Part shown: in pieces, positions 33,361 through 41,661 of the stretch | Layout of the letters: each line of letters begins with the position of its first letter | How positions within the stretch are numbered: position 1 is the first letter of the stretch | DNA from: Clostridium sp. UBA701 | Lineage (GTDB): Bacteria; Bacillota; Clostridia; Clostridiales; Clostridiaceae | Direction of reading: 5' to 3' | Assembly: GCA_002298125.1 (NCBI GenBank) | Contig: DBMJ01000004.1 | Location: forward strand, 111,300-168,709 | DNA length: 57,410 bases | Made by a program: the position numbers and the translations under genes | Notes under the pieces: generated by a model | What the model was told of the DNA's origin: nothing | Seen by the model: only the letters and a program-made list of their open reading frames with translations | Database searches by the model: none

Positions 33361-34152
33361 TTATTCTTTAATCGCCGTAATAGATGCAGACATAATATAT
33401 TCTCCAACATTTAAATTATGCGCCCATTTTTCTGCATATTCCTTTGAAACCTCTTTAGTTTCAATAATGATATTTTTAAACCTAGCCTTTTCTAGATATA
33501 TTCTCAATTCTTCAACTGAAGAAGCCCCAGTAACTCATCCACAATAAAGTTTTTCATCTTGCTTCATTTCATCCGTCAATTCTCTAATAAGAACTATGTC
33601 AGATATAGCAATTCTGCCACCTTTTTTTAACACACGATATGCTTCATTATATACCCTTTGTTTTTTGGGAGATAAGTTTATAACACAATTTGATATTATA
33701 ACATCAGCAGTATTATCTGCTACAGGAAGGTTTTCAATTTCACCTAATCTAAAATCTACATTTCTATATCTATTTTCCTTTGCTATAACTCTAGATTTAT
33801 GAATCATCTCGGGAGTCACGTCTACCCCTATAATATATCCTCTGTGGCCAACCTTTTTTGAAGCTAAAAAGCAATCAAATCCGCCTCCACTTCCAAGGTC
33901 TATAACGATTTCACCTTCATTAATGTTAGCTATCAGCTGCGGGTTCCCACATCCTAATCCCATATTTGCTCCTTCTGGAGCATTTAAAACTTCTTCCTCA
34001 GAATATCCTATTTTACGTGATATCTCTAATGAAGACTTTTTTAGACTTATAGTATCACCATAACAATTACCCTGGCTAGAATTTCCTATGGCTATTTTCT
34101 TATAACTGTTGCGAACAGCATTTCTAATATCTATTTTTTTTAAATCACTCAT
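33361..34152 (-). CDS. arsM: Arsenite S-adenosylmethyltransferase, probable selenoprotein (Sec206)
   Basis: Reading through one in-frame TGA (33535-33537) gives a 263-residue ArsM-like enzyme, which transfers methyl groups from SAM to trivalent arsenic. The SAM site is DLGSGGGFD (residues 85-93). Likely metalloid-binding residues are Cys30, Cys68 (GLGCGNP), Cys156 (SNCVINLSP), Cys204 and the TGA position 206 in LYCG-U-VTGA. Related ArsM proteins have Cys at that place (pattern GCVxGA), and the 50-residue spacing from Cys156 matches that between the two conserved C-terminal cysteines of ArsM. The 57 codons after TGA stay open and encode a family-like end (EELRIYLEKARF). A SECIS-like hairpin follows the TGA. 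ATG has TAGGAG upstream. Without Sec insertion the product stops at 205 aa. No sel genes are in the window. Confidence 0.85.
33508..33537 (-). promoter_or_regulatory. TGA Sec codon with putative bacterial SECIS hairpin
   Basis: On the minus strand the TGA is followed by an 11-nt spacer and the hairpin TTCTTC-AGTT-GAAGAA (33523-33508). The loop starts 17 nt after the TGA, is 4 nt long and has G as its second base. All three properties fit the published bacterial SECIS rule (loop 16-37 nt from UGA, 3-14 nt long, a G among its first two bases). Confidence 0.75.
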
Positions 34153-34343
34153 CTTTTTTCTCCTAATTTAGCAACTTCTAAAATTTATTTACTACTCACT
34201 TCTAATTTTATGTTAATGTTTTCAATAAAATCAAGAGTTATTTTCAGCTGGGAAAATAAGTTCTGTTTACTGAGGCATTGCTTTAAGGAAATGGTCAATT
34301 GTAGCTTGAGAGAACTTGGTGTGAATATTAAATATAAATATAA

Positions 34344-34706
34344 TTACTTAGTATTCATATTACCTTTTGTGGTTTTAATTATTGCATTTAGAATTTTGGA
34401 TATTTCTTGACAATCACTAAGCAGCTTATTACCCTCCTCTTCGTCAACAAATCCAGTATCTGTAAGTAGTTTAATCCAATATTCCGTTTCATCTGTTTCT
34501 TTCATGGAAATATACATCTTAGCTAAAAAATCTCTTTGAGATTGTCCTCGTAATGCTTCCTTAATGTTAGCACCGATACTGGTTCCCGACCTTAAAACTT
34601 GTTTGGAAATTATGTATTCTTTATTTTGATTTGTTAATTTAATATATAAGTAAACAATGCTCTTAGCAAACTGAAAACTTTTATCAGCAATTATACTTTC
34701 GCCCAT
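34344..34706 (-). CDS. Four-helix-bundle (S23/IVP-type) protein
   Basis: A 120-residue all-helical protein of the family named for proteins encoded in 23S rRNA intervening sequences. Family-like segments are DKSFQFAKSIVYLY, QVLRSGTSIGANIKEA and AKMYISMKETDETEYWIKLL. Biochemical role is unknown; these genes are often found in variable regions. AGGAG precedes the ATG. It lies upstream of arsM in the same direction with about 190 bp between them. Near the end of the window (57334 onward) another similar gene may begin. Confidence 0.85.
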   Translation of the reverse strand: MGESIIADKSFQFAKSIVYLYIKLTNQNKEYIISKQVLRSGTSIGANIKEALRGQSQRDFLAKMYISMKETDETEYWIKLLTDTGFVDEEEGNKLLSDCQEISKILNAIIKTTKGNMNTK

Positions 34707-35041
34707 ATAAAAACTCCTAACTATACAAATTTATTAGGAATTCTATCCATAGCAGCTAAAAGCTATTCCCGATACAAACATTATTTACGTTTAAATAATA
34801 AATTATAAGCATAGGAGGGTGCACAGTTTATGACTTTTTCAAAGAAAAGATTTACTCAATAAGAGGGTGCCAGTTTATTAATTTTTTAAAGAAAGGATTT
34901 ACTCAAGAGTTTCATCAAGTTTTCTTTGTTTGTACCTAACTCACTTTTGTTAATCTGAGGATGAACAAAATAAAACCCGTGAAGGTATACAAGATTACTC
35001 CTACATACACCCCACGGATTATCACCAAACTTTATTTTGTA
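34707..35041. repeat. Gene-free region with a 47-bp imperfect tandem duplication
   Basis: Two adjacent units (34813-34859 and 34861-34906) share GAGGGTGC, CAGTTTAT and GATTTACTCAA with a few substitutions and one gap. The rest of the region shows no gene or known RNA. Confidence 0.7.
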
Positions 35042-35300
35042 ACTTGTAACTTGTAACTTGTAACTTGTAACTTGTAACTTGTAACTTGTAACTTGTAACT
35101 TCTAACTTGCCACTTGTCCCTTGCCACTTGTCACTTGCCACTTGCAACTTGTCACTTCTCCCTTGCCACTTGTCCCTTGCCACTTGTCACTTGTCACTTG
35201 TCCCTTGTCACTTCTCACTTGTAACTTGTCACTTGTCACTTGCAACTTGTCACTTGCCCCTTGTCACTTGTCACTTGTCACTTGTCACTTGTCACTTGTC
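35042..35300. repeat. 37-unit tandem heptamer array (ACTTGTC/ACTTGTA)
   Basis: Thirty-seven uninterrupted 7-bp units in perfect register. The left end is homogeneous ACTTGTA, the centre mixes ACTTGCC, CCTTGTC, ACTTCTC and similar variants, and the right end is homogeneous ACTTGTC. It stops exactly at the glmS stop codon. Open frames across it encode only a periodic 7-residue peptide and are artefacts. Confidence 0.95.
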
Positions 35301-35302
35301 AC

Positions 35303-37129
35303 TTACTCAACCGTAACTGACTTGGCTAGGTTCCTTGGCTTATCAACATCGCAGCCCTTTTGTGTTGCCATATAGTAAGCTAGAAGCTGCAGGGGAACTA
35401 CAGAAATTACCGGTGCCAGTATAGGCAGAGTGTTTGGCAGATACAGTGTGGTATCCACAGTCTTTTCTATATGCTCATTACCCTTTAGTGCAAAGGCCAA
35501 CACCTTGGCTCCTCTGGTCTTAACCTCTTTAATATTGCTTACCATCTTTTCAAAGAGGTTGTTTTGTGTTGCCATAGCTATTACTATGGTTCCCTCTTCA
35601 ATAAGAGCTATGGTTCCATGCTTTAGTTCTCCTGCTGCATAGGCATCAGAGTGAATATAGGATATCTCCTTTAGCTTTAAGGAGCCCTCCATAGCTACAG
35701 CATAATCCAGGCCTCTTCCTAAGAAGAACATGTCCTTATGCATATAGGTTCTAGAGGTAAACTTCTGAAGTACCTCTTTGTGCTCTAGTACCTCCTCCAC
35801 TTTTTCTGGAAGGGTTAGAAGCTCTGTCTTAATATTCTTAAGCTCCTCCCCACTAATAGTCCCCTTCTGCTCTGCAAAGAAGAGGGCCAGAATATACATG
35901 GCAATAAGCTGTGTGGTATACGCCTTGGTGGAGGCTACTGCTATTTCCGGACCAGCCCAGGTATATAGCACGTCATTGGCTTCTCTTGATACTGAGCTTC
36001 CCACCACATTAGTCACTGCAATAACTCTTGCTCCCTGAGCCTTTGCCTCTCTTAAGGCAGCCAAGGTGTCTGCTGTTTCTCCAGACTGACTTACCACTAT
36101 CATAAGAGTTCTGTCATTTATAATTGGATCCCTATATCTAAATTCTGAGGCTACGTCCACCTCCACAGGAATTCTTGCAAGTTTTTCAATTACATACTTT
36201 CCTACCATTCCCGCATGATAGGCAGTACCACAGGCCACAATATAAATCCTATCTAGCTTTTCTATGAGCTCCTTGCTCAGATTTATCTTATCTAAGGTTA
36301 CAGGCTCATTAGGCATAATTCTAGAGGTCAAGGTGTCTCTAATAGCCTTTGGCTGCTCATGAATTTCCTTTAGCATAAAGTGCTCATAGCCACCCTTTTC
36401 TGCTGCATCAGCATTCCAGGTAACATGGTAAACCTCTCTCTTAATCTCTTCACCCTCAGGGGTTAAAAGCAATGCTCCAGTTGAGGTAAGCACTACAAAT
36501 TCATTGTCATTTAAAAGGTATACATCTCTAGTTTCGTTTAGTATGGCAGGAATGTCTGAGGCAATGAAATACTCCCCCTGTCCAAGCCCAACTATAAGAG
36601 GACTATCCTTTCTTACTGCCACTAGCTTATCTGGCTCATAGGTAGAAACCACGCCTAGAGCATAGCTTCCCTCCATCTTTGCCACAGCCTTCATCACTGC
36701 TTCAACTAGATCTCCATTGTAAAAATAATCTATAAGGTGAGGTATAACCTCTGTATCTGTTTCTGAGCAGAAGTTATATCCCTTTGATATTAACCATTCT
36801 CTAAGGTGTATATAGTTTTCTATGATGCCGTTATGCACCACACTGATAGTTGCACCCTCATTGGTATGTGGATGTGAGTTCACATCTGAAGGCTCTCCAT
36901 GAGTTGCCCATCTGGTGTGCCCAATTCCTAAAGAGCCGCCTATGGGGTTTTTAGAGAGCTTATTTTCTAGATTTACAAGTCTGCCCTTGCATTTGCTTAC
37001 ATTTAACATACCATCCTTAATAATGGATACTCCTGCTGAGTCATAGCCTCTGTATTCCAGCTTAGATAACCCTTCAATGAGTAGAGGTGATGCCTCTCTT
37101 TTTCCAATATAGCCTACTATTCCGCACAT
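35303..37129 (-). CDS. glmS: Glutamine--fructose-6-phosphate aminotransferase
   Basis: A 608-residue enzyme making glucosamine-6-phosphate from fructose-6-phosphate and glutamine, the first step to UDP-GlcNAc. The mature N-terminus is Cys (MCGIVGYIG), the glutaminase nucleophile, which fixes the start at 37129; the longer reading adds nine residues ahead of it. GHTRWATHG and the two SIS isomerase domains (TLMIVVSQSGETADT; ELKHGTIALIEEGT) are intact, ending in KSVTVE. Controlled by the ribozyme in its leader. Its stop codon abuts the heptamer array. Confidence 0.97.
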   Translation of the reverse strand: MCGIVGYIGKREASPLLIEGLSKLEYRGYDSAGVSIIKDGMLNVSKCKGRLVNLENKLSKNPIGGSLGIGHTRWATHGEPSDVNSHPHTNEGATISVVHNGIIENYIHLREWLISKGYNFCSETDTEVIPHLIDYFYNGDLVEAVMKAVAKMEGSYALGVVSTYEPDKLVAVRKDSPLIVGLGQGEYFIASDIPAILNETRDVYLLNDNEFVVLTSTGALLLTPEGEEIKREVYHVTWNADAAEKGGYEHFMLKEIHEQPKAIRDTLTSRIMPNEPVTLDKINLSKELIEKLDRIYIVACGTAYHAGMVGKYVIEKLARIPVEVDVASEFRYRDPIINDRTLMIVVSQSGETADTLAALREAKAQGARVIAVTNVVGSSVSREANDVLYTWAGPEIAVASTKAYTTQLIAMYILALFFAEQKGTISGEELKNIKTELLTLPEKVEEVLEHKEVLQKFTSRTYMHKDMFFLGRGLDYAVAMEGSLKLKEISYIHSDAYAAGELKHGTIALIEEGTIVIAMATQNNLFEKMVSNIKEVKTRGAKVLAFALKGNEHIEKTVDTTLYLPNTLPILAPVISVVPLQLLAYYMATQKGCDVDKPRNLAKSVTVE

Positions 37130-37189
37130 AATCTTCTTCCTTTCATTTTTGGGCACAGGTACAAAAGCCCTGTAGGCCCCTATTTTGAT

Positions 37190-37360
37190 AAAAATTCTGA
37201 GATAAAAAGGCTTTTACACCGGATTGATGTTGTGCCGGAAATCACTTTCCGGTTTTATCAACCGCTAACGGTAGTGCGATACCGTGGGGCACCCGCCGAA
37301 GAATCGATACTCCCCATCCTCGTCAACAAAGCTGATTTATTCCTGCTTTGTTCTGGCGCT
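37190..37360 (-). ncRNA. glmS ribozyme-riboswitch
   Basis: On the minus strand the core begins AGCGCCAGAACAAAGCAGG and contains GACGAGGATGGGGAGTATCG and TTCGGCGGGTGCCCC, hallmark segments of the glmS ribozyme. Self-cleavage would fall between 37360 (A-1) and 37359 (G+1). GlcN6P triggers cleavage and mRNA decay, giving feedback on glmS. The 3' limit (P4 region) is approximate. Confidence 0.95.
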
Positions 37361-37411
37361 TGACTGTGTTTAATGTAACCTCCTTTATTATTACTTTAAA
37401 GCCTCTTGTAT

Positions 37412-37441
37412 ATTATATGTTTTAACCATAAACTAGGTCAA
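37412..37441 (-). promoter_or_regulatory. Promoter of the glmS transcript
   Basis: On the minus strand TTGACC (37436-37441) and TATAAT (37412-37417) are 18 bp apart, about 50 nt before the ribozyme cleavage site, so glmS has its own promoter independent of glmM. Confidence 0.7.
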
Positions 37442-37456
37442 GTATTATTATTTGTC

Positions 37457-37488
37457 AAAAAACCTGCAGAAAATTTCTGCAGGTTTTA
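37457..37488 (-). terminator. Terminator of glmM
   Basis: A near-perfect palindrome AAAACCTGCAGAA / TTCTGCAGGTTTT begins 4 bp after the glmM stop and, read leftward, is followed by TTTTTTG. Confidence 0.9.
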
Positions 37489-37491
37489 TAG

Positions 37492-38838
37492 CTATTTACA
37501 CTTTTCTTCTATAAGTCTTGCTAAGGAGTGTGCCATTTCATCAAGCTCTGCTTGGTTTTCGCCCTCCAGCATTACCCTTACCAAAGGTTCTGTTCCAGAA
37601 GGTCTTATTAGAACACGACCCTTTCCATGAAGCCTTTCCTCAATGGACTTTATTGCTTCAATTATATCCTTATCCTCTTTATAGATGTTCTTCATGTGGT
37701 TTGGAACTGTTGCATTGGCAAGTATCTGAGGAAGCTCTGTCATCATTGCTGCAAGCTCAGACATCTTTTTACCGCTATGTTTAACTACCTGTGCCAGCTT
37801 AAGACCGGTAAGTACTCCGTCTCCAGTGGTATTGTAATCTAAGAATATTACATGACCGGACTGTTCTCCGCCCAGCTTGTAATTTCCCTTTACCATTTCC
37901 TCTAATACGTATCTGTCTCCTACCTTAGTCTTTACGGTTTTAATATTTTCCTTTTCCATGGCAATGTCAAGTCCCAAATTACTCATAACTGTAACTACCA
38001 TTACATTGTCAACTAACTTACCCTGCTCCTTTAAGTCCTTTCCGCAGATAGCCATAATAAAGTCTCCAGTAACTAGCTTTCCCTTTTCATCCACTGCGAG
38101 GCATCTGTCTGCATCACCGTCAAAGGCAAGACCTAAGTCACAGTTCTTTCTAACTACATAGTCCATAAGCTCCTCCGGATGAGTGGAGCCGCAGTTATCA
38201 TTTATATTTATTCCATCAGGGTCATTATTTATAACCACAACCTCTGCTCCAAGATCCCTAAAGGTCTCTACTGCAGCTTTATAGGCTGCACCATTAGCAC
38301 AGTCTAAGGCAATTTTTAAGCCTGATAAATCCCCATCTATGGTGGATTTTAAAAATTCCACATATTCCTCAAGAGCTGTCTTTTCTATAGTCTTTCTCCC
38401 TATTTGTCCACCCACTGGTGCGGGTACGCAAGCAAAATCACTCTCAATTATTGATTGAATTTTATCCTCTAGCTCATCTGAAAGCTTGTAGCCTAATGAG
38501 TTGAAGAACTTTATTCCATTATACTCTACAGGATTGTGAGAAGCAGAAATCACTACCCCTGCATCTGCCTTATACTTTCTTGTAAGATAAGCCACTGCTG
38601 GTGTTGGAACTACTCCCACAATAATGGCTTCAGCTCCAACAGACAATATTCCTGCCACTAAAGCAGATTCAAGCATGTCTCCAGAAATTCTAGTATCCTT
38701 GCCCACAAGTATTCTTGGCTTGTGAGTTCCCTCTGTGAGTATGTATGCTCCTGCTTTCCCAAGATTATATGCTGTATGTGAAGTCAATTCTTTATTTGCT
38801 ATTCCTCTTACTCCATCTGTACCAAACATTCTACTCAT
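37492..38838 (-). CDS. glmM: Phosphoglucosamine mutase
   Basis: A 448-residue alpha-D-phosphohexomutase converting GlcN6P to GlcN1P. The N-terminus MFGTDGVRG, the phosphoserine loop ISASHNPVEYNG, the metal loop AFDGDADRC and the substrate loop RPSGTEPLVRV are intact. ATG 38838 (MSRMFGTDG) is preferred because GGATGG lies 8 nt upstream; the in-frame ATG 12 nt earlier is too close to it. It sits next to glmS but 8.5 kb from cdaAR, with which it is usually clustered in Firmicutes. Confidence 0.96.
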   Translation of the reverse strand: MSRMFGTDGVRGIANKELTSHTAYNLGKAGAYILTEGTHKPRILVGKDTRISGDMLESALVAGILSVGAEAIIVGVVPTPAVAYLTRKYKADAGVVISASHNPVEYNGIKFFNSLGYKLSDELEDKIQSIIESDFACVPAPVGGQIGRKTIEKTALEEYVEFLKSTIDGDLSGLKIALDCANGAAYKAAVETFRDLGAEVVVINNDPDGININDNCGSTHPEELMDYVVRKNCDLGLAFDGDADRCLAVDEKGKLVTGDFIMAICGKDLKEQGKLVDNVMVVTVMSNLGLDIAMEKENIKTVKTKVGDRYVLEEMVKGNYKLGGEQSGHVIFLDYNTTGDGVLTGLKLAQVVKHSGKKMSELAAMMTELPQILANATVPNHMKNIYKEDKDIIEAIKSIEERLHGKGRVLIRPSGTEPLVRVMLEGENQAELDEMAHSLARLIEEKCK

Positions 38839-38944
38839 CTTAATTACCATCCTTTATATATACTATTCATATTCTAAGCAAATCCACTAATAATTATATT
38901 ACAATTTCTGTATTCTTACAAGGAAGACTTTACTGCAAAGCAAA

Positions 38945-38989
38945 ACCCACCCCAATTGCACCATATATCATGGCTTAGCTGGGATGGGT
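38945..38989 (-). terminator. Terminator of the 2-oxoacid oxidoreductase operon
   Basis: Read leftward, ACCCATCCCA (38989-38980) pairs over ten positions (one G-U) with TGGGGTGGGT (38954-38945) and is followed by TTTTG. Confidence 0.8.
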
Positions 38990-39020
38990 ATCACTATTGT
39001 AAAAGCAATTAATATTTTAT

Positions 39021-39551
39021 TTATTTAACGTAGGATGCTCCTTTTTCAAGAGCCAGTTTGTTCATTTCATAGAACTTCTCTTTTCCATGATCCTTTAAGG
39101 ACTGTAAAAGAGTTTCCATAGTAACTATGCCTGTCTTCTTAACCAATGCTCCTAAAAGCACCATGTTGGCTATAGTTTTAGTTCCAAGCTCCTCTGCTAT
39201 GGTCTGTGCAGGAATGCTTATTACCTCAATATCTCTTCTGTCAGGTACTCTATTTACTAGATCACTATCTAGAATTAAAAGTCCTCCAGCTACAATGGCT
39301 TTTTCAAACTTATCTAAGGAAGGTCTGTTCATAACTACTACTGAAGTAGCCCTAGTAACTATAGGTGAACCGATAGCTTCATCTGTAAGTATTACAGAGC
39401 AGTTAGCAGTACCTCCTCTCATTTCTGGACCATAGGAGGGCAGCCAGGATACATTTAAATTAGCATCCATACCTGCATAGGCTAAAAACTTAGCCATGGA
39501 CAATATTCCCTGTCCACCAAAACCTGCAAATACTATCTCTTGATTAGCCAT
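39021..39551 (-). CDS. 2-Oxoacid:ferredoxin oxidoreductase, gamma subunit
   Basis: A 176-residue gamma (catalytic/CoA) subunit: GFGGQGILSMAKFLAYA at the N-terminus and WLPSYGPEMRGGTANC are the family signature. With the three following proteins it forms the four-subunit enzyme oxidising branched-chain 2-oxoacids (such as 2-oxoisovalerate) to acyl-CoA, CO2 and reduced ferredoxin. It begins 1 nt after the stop of the beta gene. Ptb and Buk genes upstream support acyl-CoA as product and a branched-chain (VOR-type) substrate; 2-oxoglutarate cannot be excluded from sequence. Confidence 0.9.
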   Translation of the reverse strand: MANQEIVFAGFGGQGILSMAKFLAYAGMDANLNVSWLPSYGPEMRGGTANCSVILTDEAIGSPIVTRATSVVVMNRPSLDKFEKAIVAGGLLILDSDLVNRVPDRRDIEVISIPAQTIAEELGTKTIANMVLLGALVKKTGIVTMETLLQSLKDHGKEKFYEMNKLALEKGASYVK

Positions 39552-39552
39552 G

Positions 39553-40302
39553 TTATTTCACCTCCTGAGTAGAGTCTTTTTTAACTCCTAGGGTATAGAA
39601 GGGAATCATGTTATCCTTTAACCACTGGAAGGATTCCTTTGGAGAAAGTCCCCAGTTTGTAGGACATATGGATAGTACTTCAACCATGGTGAAGCCTTTA
39701 CCTTCTAAGTTAAATTGGAAGGCCTTCTTTATAGCAGCCTTTGCTTTAATTATATTTGGAACTGTGTCTACTGATACTCTCTCTACGTATACAGCACCCT
39801 CAAGTGTGGATATCATCTCTGCCACTCTTATAGGGAAGCCTGCAAGCTTTGTATCTCTTCCATAAGGAGAGGTCTCTGTAACTTGTCCTGGTAATGTAGT
39901 TGGAGCCATCTGACCCCCTGTCATACCATAGATACAGTTGTTTACAAATATTGAAGTAATGTTTTCTCCACGAGTAGCAGCATGTACAATTTCTGCTGTA
40001 CCAATAGCTGCTAAGTCTCCATCTCCCTGATAGGTAAATACTATCTTATCAGGATTTGATCTCTTTATTCCTGTAGCTACTGCTGGTGCTCTACCATGAG
40101 CAGCTTCAAACATGTCACAGGCAAAGTAGTCATATGCCAATACGGAACATCCAACAGGTGCAACACCTATGGTTTTATCCAGTATTCCAAGTTCATCTAT
40201 TACTTCTGCCACCAATCTGTGGATAACTCCATGGGTACATCCGGGACAGTAGTGCGTAGGAACATCAAGTAATGCCTTTGGTCTATCAAATACTACAGCC
40301 AT
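39553..40302 (-). CDS. 2-Oxoacid:ferredoxin oxidoreductase, beta (TPP-binding) subunit
   Basis: A 249-residue thiamine-diphosphate-binding subunit. CPGCTHG near the N-terminus and the TPP/Mg motif QGDGDLAAIGTAEI...NNCIYGMTGGQMAPTT are clear. Decarboxylates the 2-oxoacid on TPP and passes electrons to the iron-sulfur subunit. It lies between the alpha and gamma genes with 13 nt or less on either side. Confidence 0.92.
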   Translation of the reverse strand: MAVVFDRPKALLDVPTHYCPGCTHGVIHRLVAEVIDELGILDKTIGVAPVGCSVLAYDYFACDMFEAAHGRAPAVATGIKRSNPDKIVFTYQGDGDLAAIGTAEIVHAATRGENITSIFVNNCIYGMTGGQMAPTTLPGQVTETSPYGRDTKLAGFPIRVAEMISTLEGAVYVERVSVDTVPNIIKAKAAIKKAFQFNLEGKGFTMVEVLSICPTNWGLSPKESFQWLKDNMIPFYTLGVKKDSTQEVK

Positions 40303-40315
40303 TCTTCTACCCCTC

Positions 40316-41380
40316 CTATTTCTTCACGATTTTCATTATATTTTCAAGAATTTCTTCTGGAGTTGGCACCATACCGCCCACTCTTCCATAGAAATGTACA
40401 GGCTTTCTGCCATTAACTGAAAGTCTTACATCCTCAACCATCTGTCCACAGCTCATCTCTACAGAAATATAGCCAAGCTTAGTGTTGTTTATGGTTTCTT
40501 CGAAGGCTTTTACTGGGAAAGGCCATAGAGTAATAGGTCTTATTAATCCAAGCTTTACACCCTTCTTTTCTGCCATCTTTATTACGTTCTTGCATATTCT
40601 TGAAGTTGTTCCATAAGCCACGATGATTAAATCACATTCTCCATCACAGTTGTGCAGCTCATATTTAACTTCCTTTTCCTTTATAACATTATACTTAGCT
40701 TGAAGCTTTAAGTTGTGATTTTCTAAGTCCTCTGGCTTTAAGTAAAGAGAGTTTATTACATTGTGCTTTTCTCTTCCATTAAGACCATTTGCAGCCCAGT
40801 CCTTAACTGGTAACTCTTTTGCTGGTCTCTCCTTGAACTCAACAGGCTCCATCATCTGACCTAGCATACCGTCTCCCATAACCATACATGGTGTTCTGTA
40901 AAGATCAGCTACGTCAAAGGCCTCCTGTACTAAATCAACCATTTCCTGAATGGAAGCTGGTGCATATACAGGCATGTTAAAGTCTCCGTGAGCTCCTCCC
41001 TTTGTAGCTTGGAAGTAATCAGACTGTGCAGGTTGAATTCCGCCTAGTCCTGGACCTCCTCTAACTATATTGATTATAACGCAGGGCAGTTCTGCTCCAG
41101 CGATATATGATATTCCCTCTGCCTTTAAGCTTATTCCTGGTGAGGAGGAGGAAGTCATACATCTTGTTCCGGTACCTGCGGCACCGTATACCATGTTAAT
41201 GGCAGCCACTTCACTTTCCGCCTGAAGGAAAACTCTTCCTATCTTTGGCATCTTTCTGGACATATAGGCAGCAACTTCAGTTTGTGGTGTAATAGGATAA
41301 CCAAAGAAACACTGACAACCACTTCTAATAGCTGCTTCTCCTATAGCTTCATTACCTTTCATTAATACCTTTTCAGCCAT
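40316..41380 (-). CDS. vorB: 2-Oxoacid:ferredoxin oxidoreductase, alpha subunit (VorB-like)
   Basis: A 354-residue pyrimidine-binding alpha subunit. GNEAIGEAAIRSGCQCFFGYPITPQ begins with the typical pattern; SSSPGISLKAEGI and RGGPGLGG follow, and IVAYGTTSRICKNVI starts the transketolase C-like domain (about 250-350). AAGGAGG precedes the ATG. Similarity is closest in feel to 3-methyl-2-oxobutanoate dehydrogenase subunit VorB; substrate range is inferred from the ptb-buk neighbours. Confidence 0.9.
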   Translation of the reverse strand: MAEKVLMKGNEAIGEAAIRSGCQCFFGYPITPQTEVAAYMSRKMPKIGRVFLQAESEVAAINMVYGAAGTGTRCMTSSSSPGISLKAEGISYIAGAELPCVIINIVRGGPGLGGIQPAQSDYFQATKGGAHGDFNMPVYAPASIQEMVDLVQEAFDVADLYRTPCMVMGDGMLGQMMEPVEFKERPAKELPVKDWAANGLNGREKHNVINSLYLKPEDLENHNLKLQAKYNVIKEKEVKYELHNCDGECDLIIVAYGTTSRICKNVIKMAEKKGVKLGLIRPITLWPFPVKAFEETINNTKLGYISVEMSCGQMVEDVRLSVNGRKPVHFYGRVGGMVPTPEEILENIMKIVKK

Positions 41381-41392
41381 GGTTTTACCTCC

Positions 41393-41602
41393 TTATTTTT
41401 CAACCTTAATAACTACATCAGGACACACTCTGCCACAAGATGCACAGCCAATACAGTCCTTCATCTTGTCTTCAGTAACTGTAGCAGGATGATAGCCTTT
41501 AACGTTTAATCCCTCAGAAAAAGTTATGATTTTCTTTGGGCAAACAGCGATACAATTGCCACATCCCTTACATCGGTCTTCCCTAAAACTTACTCTTGGC
41601 AT
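41393..41602 (-). CDS. 2[4Fe-4S] ferredoxin-like delta subunit of the oxidoreductase
   Basis: A 69-residue protein with two CxxCxxCxxxCP clusters: CKGCGNCIAVCP and CIGCASCGRVCP. It carries electrons from the TPP centre to free ferredoxin. It is the first subunit gene in the order delta-alpha-beta-gamma, 12 nt before the alpha start, with AAGGAGG upstream. Confidence 0.92.
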   Translation of the reverse strand: MPRVSFREDRCKGCGNCIAVCPKKIITFSEGLNVKGYHPATVTEDKMKDCIGCASCGRVCPDVVIKVEK

Positions 41603-41661
41603 TTAGATTCCTCCTTGTTTTCATATTCATGATAACCTTTACATGCATATTGGATTGCGCC

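Noticed and set aside
33535..34152. arsM as a 205-aa truncated pseudogene ending at TGA
   Set aside because: The 57 codons after TGA remain open in frame, encode a family-like C-terminus, the TGA sits at a conserved Cys position and a SECIS-like hairpin follows. Decay would not keep these together.
35042..35300. CRISPR array or Cys/Leu-rich repeat proteins
   Set aside because: Units are 7 bp without spacers, and the open frames simply repeat a 7-residue peptide on every frame; there is no ribosome site.
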